Shown in pieces: positions 25,340 through 34,015 of a stretch of 49,073 nt of DNA; position 1 is the first letter of the stretch, and each line of letters starts with the position of its first letter. A model generated the notes under the pieces. It made no database searches and was not told where the DNA came from. It saw only the letters and a list, made by a program, of their open reading frames with translations. The translations under genes and the position numbers were made by a program. Source of the stretch: Pseudodesulfovibrio senegalensis (GTDB lineage: Bacteria; Desulfobacterota; Desulfovibrionia; Desulfovibrionales; Desulfovibrionaceae); assembly GCF_008830225.1 (NCBI RefSeq), contig NZ_WAIE01000010.1, forward strand, positions 1 to 49,073, written 5' to 3'.

Positions 25340-25383
25340 TATTGAAATCAATAATCACAATCAATGTGTGCAAATGAATTGCA
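25340..25383. promoter_or_regulatory. Two inverted repeats upstream of the outer-membrane protein gene
   Basis: TATTGATTTCAATA (minus strand, 25353-25340) is a perfect 14-base palindrome, and TGCAA-ATGAA-TTGCA (25369-25383) a second inverted repeat. Both lie 60-105 bases before the start at 25280. They are candidates for binding a MarR dimer or Fur; the match to the usual Desulfovibrio Fur box is only partial. Confidence 0.45.
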
Positions 25384-25542
25384 AACATTGAGAACTGTTG
25401 CGGTATATTTCGGCATCTAACGTGCGGGAATTGTTGGCGGGGCGTGTTGCTTTGCTGGTCAAAGGCGTTGGCCGTATTGCCAATGGGGGGCAGTGGTAAT
25501 TGCAGGGGATGATTGATTTTTTGGTTGGACCAGTTTCGGCCT

Positions 25543-25626
25543 GGCTTTTTTCTTTCGCCTTGCCTCCGAACTTTTCTCGACAGCCTGCGTAAAAAACAAT
25601 CAGGGGCGGCATCCTTTCGGATGCCG
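25543..25626. repeat. Direct repeat unit 1 (dispersed repeat tail plus degraded terminator)
   Basis: 84 bases nearly identical to 25709-25791 (one extra A and two substitutions). It contains the pyrimidine-rich tail of the dispersed repeat and a copy of the GGCATCC-TTTC-GGATGCC hairpin whose outer GGGG/CCCC pairs are lost. It probably arose by duplication of unit 2. Confidence 0.85.
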
Positions 25627-25681
25627 TTTCAGGCTGTCGATAAAAGCCCGGTTGCTGCGTTGATGCGAAAATATCCGATCC

Positions 25682-25791
25682 TCGCGTACGTGAGGTACGC
25701 GTCGGCCCGGCTTTTTTCTTTCGCCTTGCCTCCGAACCTTTCTCGACAGCCTGCGTAAAAACAGTCAGGGGCGGCATCCTTTCGGATGCCG
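25682..25791. repeat. Dispersed repeat copy B with direct repeat unit 2
   Basis: CGCGTAC (25683-25689) and GTACGCG (25695-25701) around the loop GTGAG, then the TTTTTTCTTTCGCCTTGCC tail, match copies A (22-90) and C (39991-40055). From 25709 the sequence repeats 25543-25626. It ends in the metK terminator. Confidence 0.75.
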
Positions 25792-25795
25792 CCCC
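25768..25795 (-). terminator. Terminator of panC-panD-metK
   Basis: A perfect 12-bp stem, GGGGCGGCATCC and GGATGCCGCCCC, with loop TTTC on the plus strand. On the minus strand it lies 26 bases after metK and is followed by TGACTGTTTTTAC, so the T run is slightly displaced. Confidence 0.8.
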
Positions 25796-25821
25796 TGTGT
25801 TTTTGTTCTGTTCGTTTCGAG

Positions 25822-26994
25822 CTAGATTTTGCAGGCCGTGCGCAGGTCGTCCACCGCGTCGGTCTGTTCCCACTGGAATTCGGGAAGCTCGCGGCCGAAG
25901 TGGCCGTAGTTGGTGGACTTGCGGTAGATGGGCCTTTTGAGCTTCAGGCGGTCGATGATGTAGTAGGGGCGAAGGTCAAAGACCTCGGTCACGGCCTTGG
26001 TGAGCTGTTCGTCCGAGACCTGTCCGGTGCCGCGGGAGCTGACCACAACGGAGACGGGTTCGGCAACGCCGATGGCGTAGGCGATCTGCACTTCGCATTC
26101 GTCGGCAAGGCCGGAGGCCACCACGTTCTTGGCCACGTAACGCGCCATGTATGCGCCGGAGCGGTCCACCTTGGAGGGGTCCTTGCCCGAGAACGCGCCG
26201 CCACCGTGCGCGCCCGCGCCGCCGTAGGTGTCGTTGATGATCTTGCGTCCGGTCAGGCCGCAGTCGCCCACGGGACCGCCCACTACGAAGCGTCCGGTGG
26301 GGTTGATGTAGGCCTTGAGATTTTCGTCGATCAGTTCTGCGGGCAGGCTTTTTTTGACGACCTCTTCCATGATGGCGTCTTCAAGGTCGCCCTGGCTGAT
26401 GCTTTCCGCATGCTGGGAGGAGACCACCACGTTGTCGATGCGCACGGGCTTGCCATCCACGAATTCCACGCATACCTGAGTCTTGCCGTCCGGGCGCAAA
26501 AAGTCGAGCACGCCTTCCTTGCGCACCTGGGTCAGGCGGCTGGAAAGCTTGTGTGCGTAGTAGATGGGGGTGGGCATCAGGGTCGGGGTTTCCTTGGTGG
26601 CGAAACCGAACATCATGCCCTGGTCGCCCGCGCCCTGTTCTTCGGGCTTGGTGCGGTCCACGCCCTGTGCGATGTCCGCGGACTGCTTGTCCACCGAAGA
26701 GATGACCGCGCAGGTTTGCCAGTCGAAGCCCATGGTGTCCGAGCTGTTGTAGCCGATGTCCTTGATGGTTTCGCGGACGATGTCCGGGAAATGGGCGTAG
26801 GCGTTGGTGGAAATTTCACCGGCGATGAAGGCCATGCCCGTGGTGACCAGGGTTTCGCAGGCAACGCGGCACTCCGGGTCCTGTGCCATGATGGCGTCGA
26901 GAATGGCGTCGGAAATCTGGTCGGCGACCTTGTCCGGGTGTCCTTCGGTAACGGATTCCGAGGTGAAGAGGTACTTGCCCTTGGGGAAAAGCAT
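25822..26994 (-). CDS. metK: S-adenosylmethionine synthetase
   Basis: 390 residues. It makes SAM from methionine and ATP in the cytoplasm. Signatures: [20 protein letters not shown] at the N-terminus, [10 protein letters not shown] in the middle, and [16 protein letters not shown] for the phosphate/metal site. It is full length. GGAGAA precedes the ATG. It is 44 bases after panD in the same direction; no SAM riboswitch is visible ahead of it. Confidence 0.97.
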   Translation of the reverse strand: MLFPKGKYLFTSESVTEGHPDKVADQISDAILDAIMAQDPECRVACETLVTTGMAFIAGEISTNAYAHFPDIVRETIKDIGYNSSDTMGFDWQTCAVISSVDKQSADIAQGVDRTKPEEQGAGDQGMMFGFATKETPTLMPTPIYYAHKLSSRLTQVRKEGVLDFLRPDGKTQVCVEFVDGKPVRIDNVVVSSQHAESISQGDLEDAIMEEVVKKSLPAELIDENLKAYINPTGRFVVGGPVGDCGLTGRKIINDTYGGAGAHGGGAFSGKDPSKVDRSGAYMARYVAKNVVASGLADECEVQIAYAIGVAEPVSVVVSSRGTGQVSDEQLTKAVTEVFDLRPYYIIDRLKLKRPIYRKSTNYGHFGRELPEFQWEQTDAVDDLRTACKI

Positions 26995-27038
26995 GGTGTG
27001 TTTCTCCTGTGTCCTTTGGGTTGAATCGGTCCGCAGTC

Positions 27039-27419
27039 CTAGAGGCCCAGGCTGTCGGCATAGTCGATGACGGTCTCGACCTTGTTGTCCTTGTCCGCAA
27101 TGACCACCTTGGGTCGCCGGGCGGCGGTGTCCTCGTCTTCATCGATCCACGCATAGGTGGCGATGATGATGCGCTGGCCGATCTTGCCCTTGTGGGCGGC
27201 CGCGCCGTTGAGGCATATTTCGCCTTCGGTTCCCGGAATGGCGTACGTCGTCAGGCGTTCGCCGTTGTCGATATTGTATACGTCCACCTGCTCGAAGGGC
27301 AGAATGCCCACTTCGTCCATGAGCCGGGTATCGATGGAAAGGCTCCCATGGTATTCCAGCTTGGCGCAGGTGATGGTGGCGCCATGAATCTTGGCGCTCA
27401 GGAAGCATCGTTTGGCCAC
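27039..27419 (-). CDS. panD: Aspartate 1-decarboxylase
   Basis: 126 residues. The proenzyme self-cleaves between Gly25 and Ser26 (EYHGSLSID) to give the pyruvoyl group that converts aspartate to beta-alanine for pantothenate. Other conserved parts are Tyr and Thr in [16 protein letters not shown] and [19 protein letters not shown]. Its start is one base after the panC stop, so the two pantothenate genes are coupled. Confidence 0.96.
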   Translation of the reverse strand: MAKRCFLSAKIHGATITCAKLEYHGSLSIDTRLMDEVGILPFEQVDVYNIDNGERLTTYAIPGTEGEICLNGAAAHKGKIGQRIIIATYAWIDEDEDTAARRPKVVIADKDNKVETVIDYADSLGL

Positions 27420-27420
27420 T

Positions 27421-28272
27421 TCAATCTACCTTGATGAGAATGTTGTCTATGAGCCGGGCCTTGCCCAGACGGACGGCCACGGCAATCAGCGCCGAATCCG
27501 CAACGGCCATTATGGGCTGTATGCTGTTCGGGTCAACCATTTCTATGTAATCCGGCTCGGCCATGGGCATGGTCTGCCCGAGGCGTTGGCGGATGAAGTC
27601 CTTGATGACCAAAGCGTCGGTTTCGCCCTGCTGCGCCAGTTTCCGTGCTTCGAGCAAGGCCTTGCGGATGAACGGTGCGTGCTCGCGTTCCTCCGGTGTG
27701 AGGTAGGCGTTGCGTGAGCTCAGGGCCAGCCCGTCCTTTTCCCGCACGATGGGGTGTCCCTGAATGTCCACAGGGATGTTCAGGTCGCGCACCATGCGTT
27801 TGAGGATGGCCAGTTGCTGCCAGTCCTTTTGGCCGAAAACGGCCACGTGCGGCAGGGTGAGCATGAACAGCTTCATGACCACGGTGCACACGCCGCGAAA
27901 GTGCGTGGGCCGGGATTCGCCGCACAGGTTCTGCGCCAGTTCGGGCACCTCGACCCATGTGGCATGGTCCGGGGCATACATGGCCTCGGGAGCAGGGGCA
28001 AAGAGCAGGTCCGCTCCATGGTCCCAGGCCAGTTGGCTGTCCCGCTCAAGGTCGTGGGGGTAGGCGTCCAGGTCCTCGTTGGGACCGAACTGCGTAGGGT
28101 TGACGAACAGGGTCACAACCAGTTTGTCGCACATGGAACGCGCATGGTCCATGAGCGCGAGATGGCCGTCGTGGAAATAGCCCATTGTGGGCACAAGGCC
28201 GACTTTGAGGCCTTTTGCCCGCCATTCGGCGCATTGCCGTTGGAGGTCTTCTGTGTATTTTATTCGTTTCAT
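27421..28272 (-). CDS. panC: Pantothenate synthetase
   Basis: 283 residues. It ligates pantoate and beta-alanine using ATP. Motifs: LVPTMGYFHDGHLALMDHAR (nucleotidyl-transferase HIGH-like), FVNPTQFGPNEDLDAYPHD, FGQKDWQQLAIL and the KMSKS-like VREKDGLALSSRNAYL. AGGAAAG precedes the ATG. It is the first gene of panC-panD-metK. Confidence 0.96.
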   Translation of the reverse strand: MKRIKYTEDLQRQCAEWRAKGLKVGLVPTMGYFHDGHLALMDHARSMCDKLVVTLFVNPTQFGPNEDLDAYPHDLERDSQLAWDHGADLLFAPAPEAMYAPDHATWVEVPELAQNLCGESRPTHFRGVCTVVMKLFMLTLPHVAVFGQKDWQQLAILKRMVRDLNIPVDIQGHPIVREKDGLALSSRNAYLTPEEREHAPFIRKALLEARKLAQQGETDALVIKDFIRQRLGQTMPMAEPDYIEMVDPNSIQPIMAVADSALIAVAVRLGKARLIDNILIKVD

Positions 28273-28429
28273 TGTCTTTCCTGAGTAACGCCACGCAGGA
28301 ATTTCTAGCTATGATATTTCGGATCGAATGTCTATATCTTTATGTCTTGATATAAGGGAACGGGGGTCTCTTCCGTCTGATCAAAAGTTTTGTTTGTGCA
28401 AAGGCCGCGGGGCATGTAAGCTCCCGGAT

Positions 28430-30856
28430 ATGAGGACGAAACAAGACGCTTTCGTGGATGGGTGCATGACCCTCACGCGCCAGCAGCTCATTGATTGCGA
28501 GCATGCGCTCAAGGACGCGTTGGCCGGGTTTCTTTCCTTTTCTTCATACAGCCTGTTTTTTCCCCGCACGGACGAGGACCCGCAGGAAGCCGGTGCGCGG
28601 GCGCAGCCCGAATACCGGCGTGAGGACCGCGAGCTGTTGCTGCCGCTGGTGCTCCGTGGCCGTCTGCTCGGGTATTTCGTGGCCCGGGGAGTGAAGCTTG
28701 CCGCGCCCAAGGTCGGTCCGACATATATCATGGCCCTTGCCACGGCCGTGCTGGAGCGCATGGCCCTTGAGCGCCGCGTTATCATTGATCCGCTGACTTC
28801 CCTGTACAATCGCGATTTTTTTCTCAGCGAACTGACCCGCTCCATCGAGCAGGTGCAGGATTGCCTGCACACGGGCACGTGTTCGGCCAAGCCGCTGGAC
28901 ATGCCCACGTTCTCCGGCACCTTCGGCGTCATATTTGTGGACCTTGACCGTTTTCGCCGTGTTTGCGAGCGCTACGGCTACCTTGTGGGCGACGACATGG
29001 TGGCCGAGGTGGGCCGTTTGCTGGATCTGGTCTGTCCGCACCATGTGAGCGCCGCCCGTTTCGGCAACGACAAGTTCGCCATCCTGCTGCCGGACGCCAA
29101 GCCCAAGGCCTGCTTTCAGTTGGCCGAAGTCATTCGGGAAGGCATCGACAAGTTGTCGTTTGTCGACGACGTGACCGGCGACACCATTCGTTTTTCCGCC
29201 AGCGTGGGCTATGCCAACTACCCGCAGGCTCTGGACGGTCCGCAATTCCGCAAGTCCCCTGCCGAGCAGGCCCGCGTGCTGCTGCGCCGTGCGCGCCGCG
29301 CTGTTTCCACGGCCAAGGATCTGGGCCGCAACCGGGTATTCGCCTATGCGGACATTCTGGAAAAGGGCGGCAAGGTGTTGGAAATGCTGCCCATGGAACG
29401 CATGGCCGTGAGCCTTGGCGGTAACGTGCGTGCGCGTGTGGGCCAGCGGTTTCTGGTCAGTTCGCCCCGTTCCCGGCAGTTGGCCACGGCCGCCATCACC
29501 GAGGACGAGCACCTTTCCGGCCGCTATCCCACCCTGTACAAGGGCGAGGCCGTACTCATCGAGGTGCAGGAGGAGATGGCCTTTGCCGAGCTTCTGCACG
29601 CGGGGGACCCGGCCTTCCCTGTAAGTGCGGGCGACCGCCTGCGCCTTGTGGCCGAGCACGAAAGCATCTTTGAACCCCGAACCGAAACGGACGACATGTC
29701 ACGAAAGGAACCCGCCACCGGGCTTTACGCATACAGGGATTTCATTTCCCGCTTCGAAACGGCGCGCCAGTCCGAATCGCGGTTTGGCCTCGCGCTGGTC
29801 AGGCTGTTGGATGAACCGGGCGAGCACCCCGGCACGTATCAGGATTTCATGGATTCCATGGCCCGCAGCATACGTGAACAGGGTATGGAGATATTTGGCG
29901 AAAACGCCATGGCCGGCCGATACGGGCTGGGCGGCGTGATTTTCCATGTTCCGGACGTGGACGGTCCCGGGCTGCGTGCGGCCGCGTCCGCGCTGGAAAA
30001 ACTGGCCTCCGAGCATCTGGACATCACCGTGGCCATCGGCGGAGCCGTGTACCCGTATCTCAATTTCCGGCGCACGGACATGCTGGACAATTCCCGCAAG
30101 GCTCTTGACCATGCCTCGCTGCTGCCCGAGCCGTGCGTGGCCGTGTTCGATTCCGTGTCCATGAACCTTGTGGCGGACCGCCTGTTCACGGACGGGGACA
30201 TCTACGGCGCCGTGGAAGAATACAAGCTGGCACTGCTGGCGGACGCGGGCAACCTGCTGGCGCGCAACTCGCTGGGCATATGCTATGCGCAACTCGGCAA
30301 GCTTGCCGAGGCCCGGCAGGAGTTTTCCGCCGTACTGGAAATCGACCCCACGGACGCCATGGCCCTGTACAACCTCGGCTGGGCCAACCACCGGCTCGGC
30401 AGGCTGGACAAGGCTCGCGAGGCCTACGAGTTGTGTCTTAAGCAGGACAGCGAGCATGTGTTCAGCATGATTCGCCTGGGCAACCTTGCCGAGCGCGACA
30501 AGGACCTGAAGCAAGCCCTGCGCTGGTATTCCGGCGCACAGGACCTGCCCGGCGGCGAGCGCCTGGTGCTGCGCTCCATGGCCCGGGTGCATCGCGCACT
30601 GGGCGACCACGAGCAGTGCCGCGAATGCCTGCATCTGGCCCTCAACGCCAATCACAACGACGATCAGGCCATGCACATGCTGGCCGGGCTGTATCTGGAA
30701 ACCGGGGAAGACCCGCAGATCGCCGAAGTGCTGGCGCGGCAGAGCGCGGCCCTGAATCCGGCCCGCGACGAATACTGGGAAACCCTTGTGCGCGCCCTGC
30801 TGGAACAGGGCAAGGACGAGGAGGCCCGCAAGGTCCGGGGCCGGGCCGCAGGGTAA
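28430..30856 (+). CDS. Degenerate GGDEF protein with C-terminal TPR repeats
   Basis: 808 residues, no membrane segment. A first GGDEF-like domain (about 118-320) keeps DPLTSLYNR and FVDLDRF, but its signature is GNDKF (212-216) instead of GGDEF, so the catalytic Glu is lost. A middle beta-rich region follows (about 335-440), then a second, more eroded cyclase-like domain (about 450-580; GRYGLGGVIFH at the signature position). From about 590 at least five TPR motifs follow (NSLGICYAQLGKLAEA, YNLGWANHRLGRLDKA). The protein probably binds a nucleotide or partner rather than making c-di-GMP. The frame is open to 28328, but those 34 codons are atypical, so 28430 is preferred; no clear Shine-Dalgarno supports either. 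Confidence 0.75.
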   Translation: MRTKQDAFVDGCMTLTRQQLIDCEHALKDALAGFLSFSSYSLFFPRTDEDPQEAGARAQPEYRREDRELLLPLVLRGRLLGYFVARGVKLAAPKVGPTYIMALATAVLERMALERRVIIDPLTSLYNRDFFLSELTRSIEQVQDCLHTGTCSAKPLDMPTFSGTFGVIFVDLDRFRRVCERYGYLVGDDMVAEVGRLLDLVCPHHVSAARFGNDKFAILLPDAKPKACFQLAEVIREGIDKLSFVDDVTGDTIRFSASVGYANYPQALDGPQFRKSPAEQARVLLRRARRAVSTAKDLGRNRVFAYADILEKGGKVLEMLPMERMAVSLGGNVRARVGQRFLVSSPRSRQLATAAITEDEHLSGRYPTLYKGEAVLIEVQEEMAFAELLHAGDPAFPVSAGDRLRLVAEHESIFEPRTETDDMSRKEPATGLYAYRDFISRFETARQSESRFGLALVRLLDEPGEHPGTYQDFMDSMARSIREQGMEIFGENAMAGRYGLGGVIFHVPDVDGPGLRAAASALEKLASEHLDITVAIGGAVYPYLNFRRTDMLDNSRKALDHASLLPEPCVAVFDSVSMNLVADRLFTDGDIYGAVEEYKLALLADAGNLLARNSLGICYAQLGKLAEARQEFSAVLEIDPTDAMALYNLGWANHRLGRLDKAREAYELCLKQDSEHVFSMIRLGNLAERDKDLKQALRWYSGAQDLPGGERLVLRSMARVHRALGDHEQCRECLHLALNANHNDDQAMHMLAGLYLETGEDPQIAEVLARQSAALNPARDEYWETLVRALLEQGKDEEARKVRGRAAG

Positions 30857-30949
30857 ACCCTTCGACGGCAGTGCTTTCTGATTATTCCTGCATATTCAAG
30901 TTGTTGTCATGTCTTCCGAGTAATTTACCCCGTTTCAGGGTGTAAAATG

Positions 30950-30978
30950 TTGACACTTTTTTGTGACATAGGTATTCC
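30950..30978 (+). promoter_or_regulatory. Probable promoter of the NikK/NikL-like pair
   Basis: TTGACA (30950-30955), 17 bases, then TATTCC (30973-30978), 55 bases before the start at 31034. The consensus match at -10 is partial. Confidence 0.45.
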
Positions 30979-31033
30979 TCCGGTTCTTGTTGAAAATGAA
31001 AACCATATTCACTTAGACAGTAATGGAGGATTC

Positions 31034-31759
31034 ATGTTCAGACGTATTGTTTTCTTGGGCGTCATCCTGTGCGTACTCATGGTGTCCGCTGCGGCGCAGG
31101 CCCACGACATGTGGCTGGAAAAACGGGGCGATCGCGTCTGGTTGCTCTACGGCCATCCCGGTGCCACGGATCCGTATCCCATCTCGCGCATCACGGCCTT
31201 GACCGGCATCACCCCCAATGAGTGGAAGGTGGCGTTGGAGCCCGAATACCACAAGGGCGAGGCCTTTGCGCACCTCAACGACGAATTCGCCCTGATCACC
31301 GTCGATTTCAACAACAGGTATTGGTACAACACCGAGGAAGACGGCTGGCGCAATTTCCCGGCGCCGCGCGAGGTCTGCGGAACCATTCTGGACGAGGGCC
31401 GCTCCTACAAATTGTCCAAGGAAATCGTCTCCTGGCAACCGTTCATGGACAAGCCCGTCGGCATGCGCACGGAAGTCGTTCCCCTCAAGGACCCGACAAA
31501 ACTGAAGGAAGGCGACACACTGCCCGTGATGCTGTATTTCGAGGGCAAGCCCATGCCCGGGCAGGGCGCGCGTGTTTCCAAAACCTCGGATTCCCATATC
31601 GAGCATCCGGAGATGACGGATTTTGACGGCTCCAGCCCGGTCATGGTCAAGGTCGGTCCCAAGGGGCGGCAGTTGATCATCGGCAAGTACGAAAAGCGTC
31701 TTGACGACACCCGTCGTGTCTGGTTCGCCTTTTCCCTGAGTTTTACCACCAAAAAATAA
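31034..31759 (+). CDS. NikK-like periplasmic protein (DUF4198 family)
   Basis: 241 residues with a signal peptide (1-21, AQA-H). The mature protein begins HDMWLE, the typical opening of DUF4198 proteins, and later has beta-sandwich segments (LPVMLYFEGKPMPGQGARVS, SPVMVKVGPKGRQLIIGKY). This family includes NikK, an accessory part of nickel ECF transporters. The start at 31034 has GGAGG upstream; the open frame before it is not coding-like. A NikL-like gene follows, but no nikM, nikN or nikO is near, so a role in Ni/Co handling is an inference. Confidence 0.65.
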   Translation: MFRRIVFLGVILCVLMVSAAAQAHDMWLEKRGDRVWLLYGHPGATDPYPISRITALTGITPNEWKVALEPEYHKGEAFAHLNDEFALITVDFNNRYWYNTEEDGWRNFPAPREVCGTILDEGRSYKLSKEIVSWQPFMDKPVGMRTEVVPLKDPTKLKEGDTLPVMLYFEGKPMPGQGARVSKTSDSHIEHPEMTDFDGSSPVMVKVGPKGRQLIIGKYEKRLDDTRRVWFAFSLSFTTKK

Positions 31760-31819
31760 ATGCTTTTCCGGGCCGGGGCGCATGCGTTCCCGGTCCGGTC
31801 TGTCTATAAGGAGAGTATT

Positions 31820-32146
31820 GTGAAAAACAGCGGGATCACAGCGGCCCTTTCCCTTGTCCTGTGCATGTGCCTTTTTTGCGGGGCGGCCTTTGCCCACTCC
31901 GCCCTGTGCTCATGCGCGGACAACGGGGACGGCACTGTCACATGCGAGGGTGGATTCTCGGACGGTTCCTCGGCCGCGGGCGTGAAGGTCTTCGTGCGCA
32001 ACGGTTCGGACAGGACCCTTGTGCGGGGAGCCATGAACGAGGACAGCGAGTTCTCGTTTGAAAAACCCACGGGCTATTACATGGTCATCATGGATGCGGG
32101 GCCCGGGCATCAGGTGGAGATCAGCGGGGACGACATAACGGAGTGA
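31820..32146 (+). CDS. NikL-like small exported protein
   Basis: 108 residues starting with GTG at 31820, six bases after AAGGAG. The signal peptide runs to about residue 24 (AFA-H). The mature part has CSCADNGDGTVTCEGGFSDG, then a carboxypeptidase-regulatory-like beta sandwich (AAGVKVFVRNG, NEDSEFSFEKPTGYY) ending MDAGPGHQVE. NikL-type accessory proteins end with the same arrangement (FSF..., DAG.GH). Two Cys near the mature N-terminus (CSC) could hold metal. It follows the NikK-like gene by 60 bases that contain a GC-rich hairpin. Confidence 0.65.
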   Translation: MKNSGITAALSLVLCMCLFCGAAFAHSALCSCADNGDGTVTCEGGFSDGSSAAGVKVFVRNGSDRTLVRGAMNEDSEFSFEKPTGYYMVIMDAGPGHQVEISGDDITE

Positions 32147-32198
32147 CGTTTCAGGCCGTCCATGATGTCCGGCGGGAACACGGATGAACAAAAATCAC

Positions 32199-32241
32199 AG
32201 GCCGGCGCGTAACGTGCGCGTCGGCCTTGTTTCGTTTTGTC
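32199..32241 (+). terminator. Terminator after the NikK/NikL-like pair
   Basis: AGGCCGGCGCG and CGCGTCGGCCT (one mismatch, loop TAACGTG) followed by TGTTTCGTTTTG. It lies about 50 bases after the stop. Confidence 0.7.
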
Positions 32242-32276
32242 GTTTCCGCAAAGGCCTCCAGCGGCCTCCGGATTGA

Positions 32277-33923
32277 TCAACCGGCGTTTTCAAAGGCCTG
32301 ATTCACGATGGCCTTTGCCTCGGCCTGAATCTGTGCCAGATGCTCTTTGCCCCGGAAGCTTTCCGCATATATCTTGTAGATGGCCTCGGTCCCGGAGGGA
32401 CGGGCCGCAAACCAGCCGTTTTCCGTGACCACCTTAAGCCCGCCGATGGGCGCATCATTGCCCGGCGCGTTGGTCAAGATCGCAGTGATGGGTTCACCGG
32501 CCAGTTCGTCGGCCGTGATCATGCCCGGGGTCAGGGCGGCAAACGCCGCCTTCTGTTCGGGCGTGGCCGGGGCGTCCATGCGTTCATAGACCGGGGAGCC
32601 GTGCCGTTCCTCGAGTGCGGCATAGAGTTCGCCCGGGTCGCGGCCTGTCTGGGCCGTGATTTCCGCGGCCAGCAAATCCATGATGATGCCGTCCTTGTCC
32701 GTGGTCCAGACCGTGCCGTCCGTGCGCGTGAAGCTGGCCCCGGCTGATTCCTCGCCTCCGAAGGCACAGGAACCGTCCAGCAATCCCTGCACGAACCATT
32801 TGAAGCCCACGGGAACCTCGTGCACGCGGCGGTCCAGCCCCTGTGCCACGCGGTCGATCATGGAGCTGGATACCAGCGTCTTGCCGATGGCCGCATTTTG
32901 GTTCCAGCCTGTGCGGCTGCGGAACAGGTAGTCCACGGCAACGGCCAGATAATGGTTGGGGTTGAGCAGCCCGGAGCTGCGGGTAACGATGCCGTGGCGG
33001 TCGTAATCCGGGTCGTTGCCGAAGGCAATGTCGAAATCGTCCTTGAGCCGGATCAGGGATGCCATGGCGTGGGGCGAGGAGCAGTCCATGCGGATCTTGC
33101 CGTCCTTGTCCACACACATGAAGGAAAATGCCGGGTCCACGCGGTCGTTGGTGACGGTCAGGTCCAGACCGTAGATGTCCGCAATGGGTTCCCAAAAGCC
33201 GATGCCCGCCCCGCCGAGCGGGTCCACGCCGATCTTCAGCCCCTGTGCGGCTATCGCGGGCATGTCCAGCACGTTTTTCAGGTCGTGGACGTAAGGCAGC
33301 ACGTAATCGTGTTCCTGCACGCAGTCCGCCTTGAGCGCGCGTGCATGGGGTATGCGTTTCACGGAACCGAGTCCGGTCGCGAGCAGTTGGTTGGCGCGTT
33401 TCTGGATGATGCCGGTCACGTCGGAGTCGGCTGGTCCGCCGTGGGGCGGATTGTACTTGAATCCGCCGTCGCGCGGGGGATTGTGCGATGGCGTGATGAC
33501 CACGCCGTCCGCCGTGGACGCGTTGTCCCGGTTCCAGGTCAGGATGGCGTGGGAAATCACCGGGGTGGGCGTGAAACCGCCTCCCTGCTGCACGCGCGTG
33601 TGAACGCCGTTGGCGGCAAGGACTTCCAGCGCCGTGCACAGTGCCGGCTCGGACAGGGCATGGGTGTCCTTGCCCATGAACAGGGGGCCGTCAATGCCCT
33701 TGGCTGCCCGGTACTCGCAGATGGCCTGTGCAATGGCTGCGATATGGGCTTCGTTGAAACTGCAATCCATGGAACTGCCCCGGTGGCCGGACGTGCCGAA
33801 GCTGACCTGCTGGGCCGGGTCGTGCGCATCGGGTTCGTTCAGGTAATAGGCGGCAACAAGTCGGGGAATGTCCGTAAGCAGCCGTTGCGGGGCCGGTTTT
33901 CCGGCCAGTTCGTGCAGTGCCAT
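32277..33923 (-). CDS. pgm: Phosphoglucomutase
   Basis: 548 residues. It interconverts glucose 1- and 6-phosphate. The phosphoserine loop is [10 protein letters not shown], the metal loop is [10 protein letters not shown], and the sugar-binding loop is [10 protein letters not shown]; the C-terminal phosphate site is [17 protein letters not shown]. The length and motifs fit the bacterial alpha-D-phosphohexomutase Pgm type. It appears monocistronic; no clear terminator is seen between it and the convergent NikL-like gene other than the hairpin at 32199-32230. Confidence 0.95.
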   Translation of the reverse strand: MALHELAGKPAPQRLLTDIPRLVAAYYLNEPDAHDPAQQVSFGTSGHRGSSMDCSFNEAHIAAIAQAICEYRAAKGIDGPLFMGKDTHALSEPALCTALEVLAANGVHTRVQQGGGFTPTPVISHAILTWNRDNASTADGVVITPSHNPPRDGGFKYNPPHGGPADSDVTGIIQKRANQLLATGLGSVKRIPHARALKADCVQEHDYVLPYVHDLKNVLDMPAIAAQGLKIGVDPLGGAGIGFWEPIADIYGLDLTVTNDRVDPAFSFMCVDKDGKIRMDCSSPHAMASLIRLKDDFDIAFGNDPDYDRHGIVTRSSGLLNPNHYLAVAVDYLFRSRTGWNQNAAIGKTLVSSSMIDRVAQGLDRRVHEVPVGFKWFVQGLLDGSCAFGGEESAGASFTRTDGTVWTTDKDGIIMDLLAAEITAQTGRDPGELYAALEERHGSPVYERMDAPATPEQKAAFAALTPGMITADELAGEPITAILTNAPGNDAPIGGLKVVTENGWFAARPSGTEAIYKIYAESFRGKEHLAQIQAEAKAIVNQAFENAG

Positions 33924-34015
33924 GCAAGCCTCCGGGGCATTGAAAATACGATATTACGGTCCGTTGCCGAGTATGGCGTAATCCATGGAGTCCGGCAAGT
34001 GGTGCAAGAACATTA

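Larger units (their letters stand above)
25281..25821. other. Intergenic region of operators and duplicated repeats
   Basis: About 540 bases without a supported gene. 25281-25400 is AT-rich and holds the probable promoter and operators of the outer-membrane protein gene. 25543-25795 holds two near-identical repeat units and the metK terminator. Short frames here are explained by the repeats. Confidence 0.7.

Noticed and set aside
26995..27038. SAM riboswitch ahead of metK
   Set aside because: The gap is only 44 bases and metK is the third gene of an operon; there is no room for the fold.
30935..30990. NikR, HcpR or Fur site ahead of the NikK-like gene
   Set aside because: Only half-sites are present (GTGT-N9-ACAC, TTGTGA, TTGAAAAT); none reaches a full consensus.
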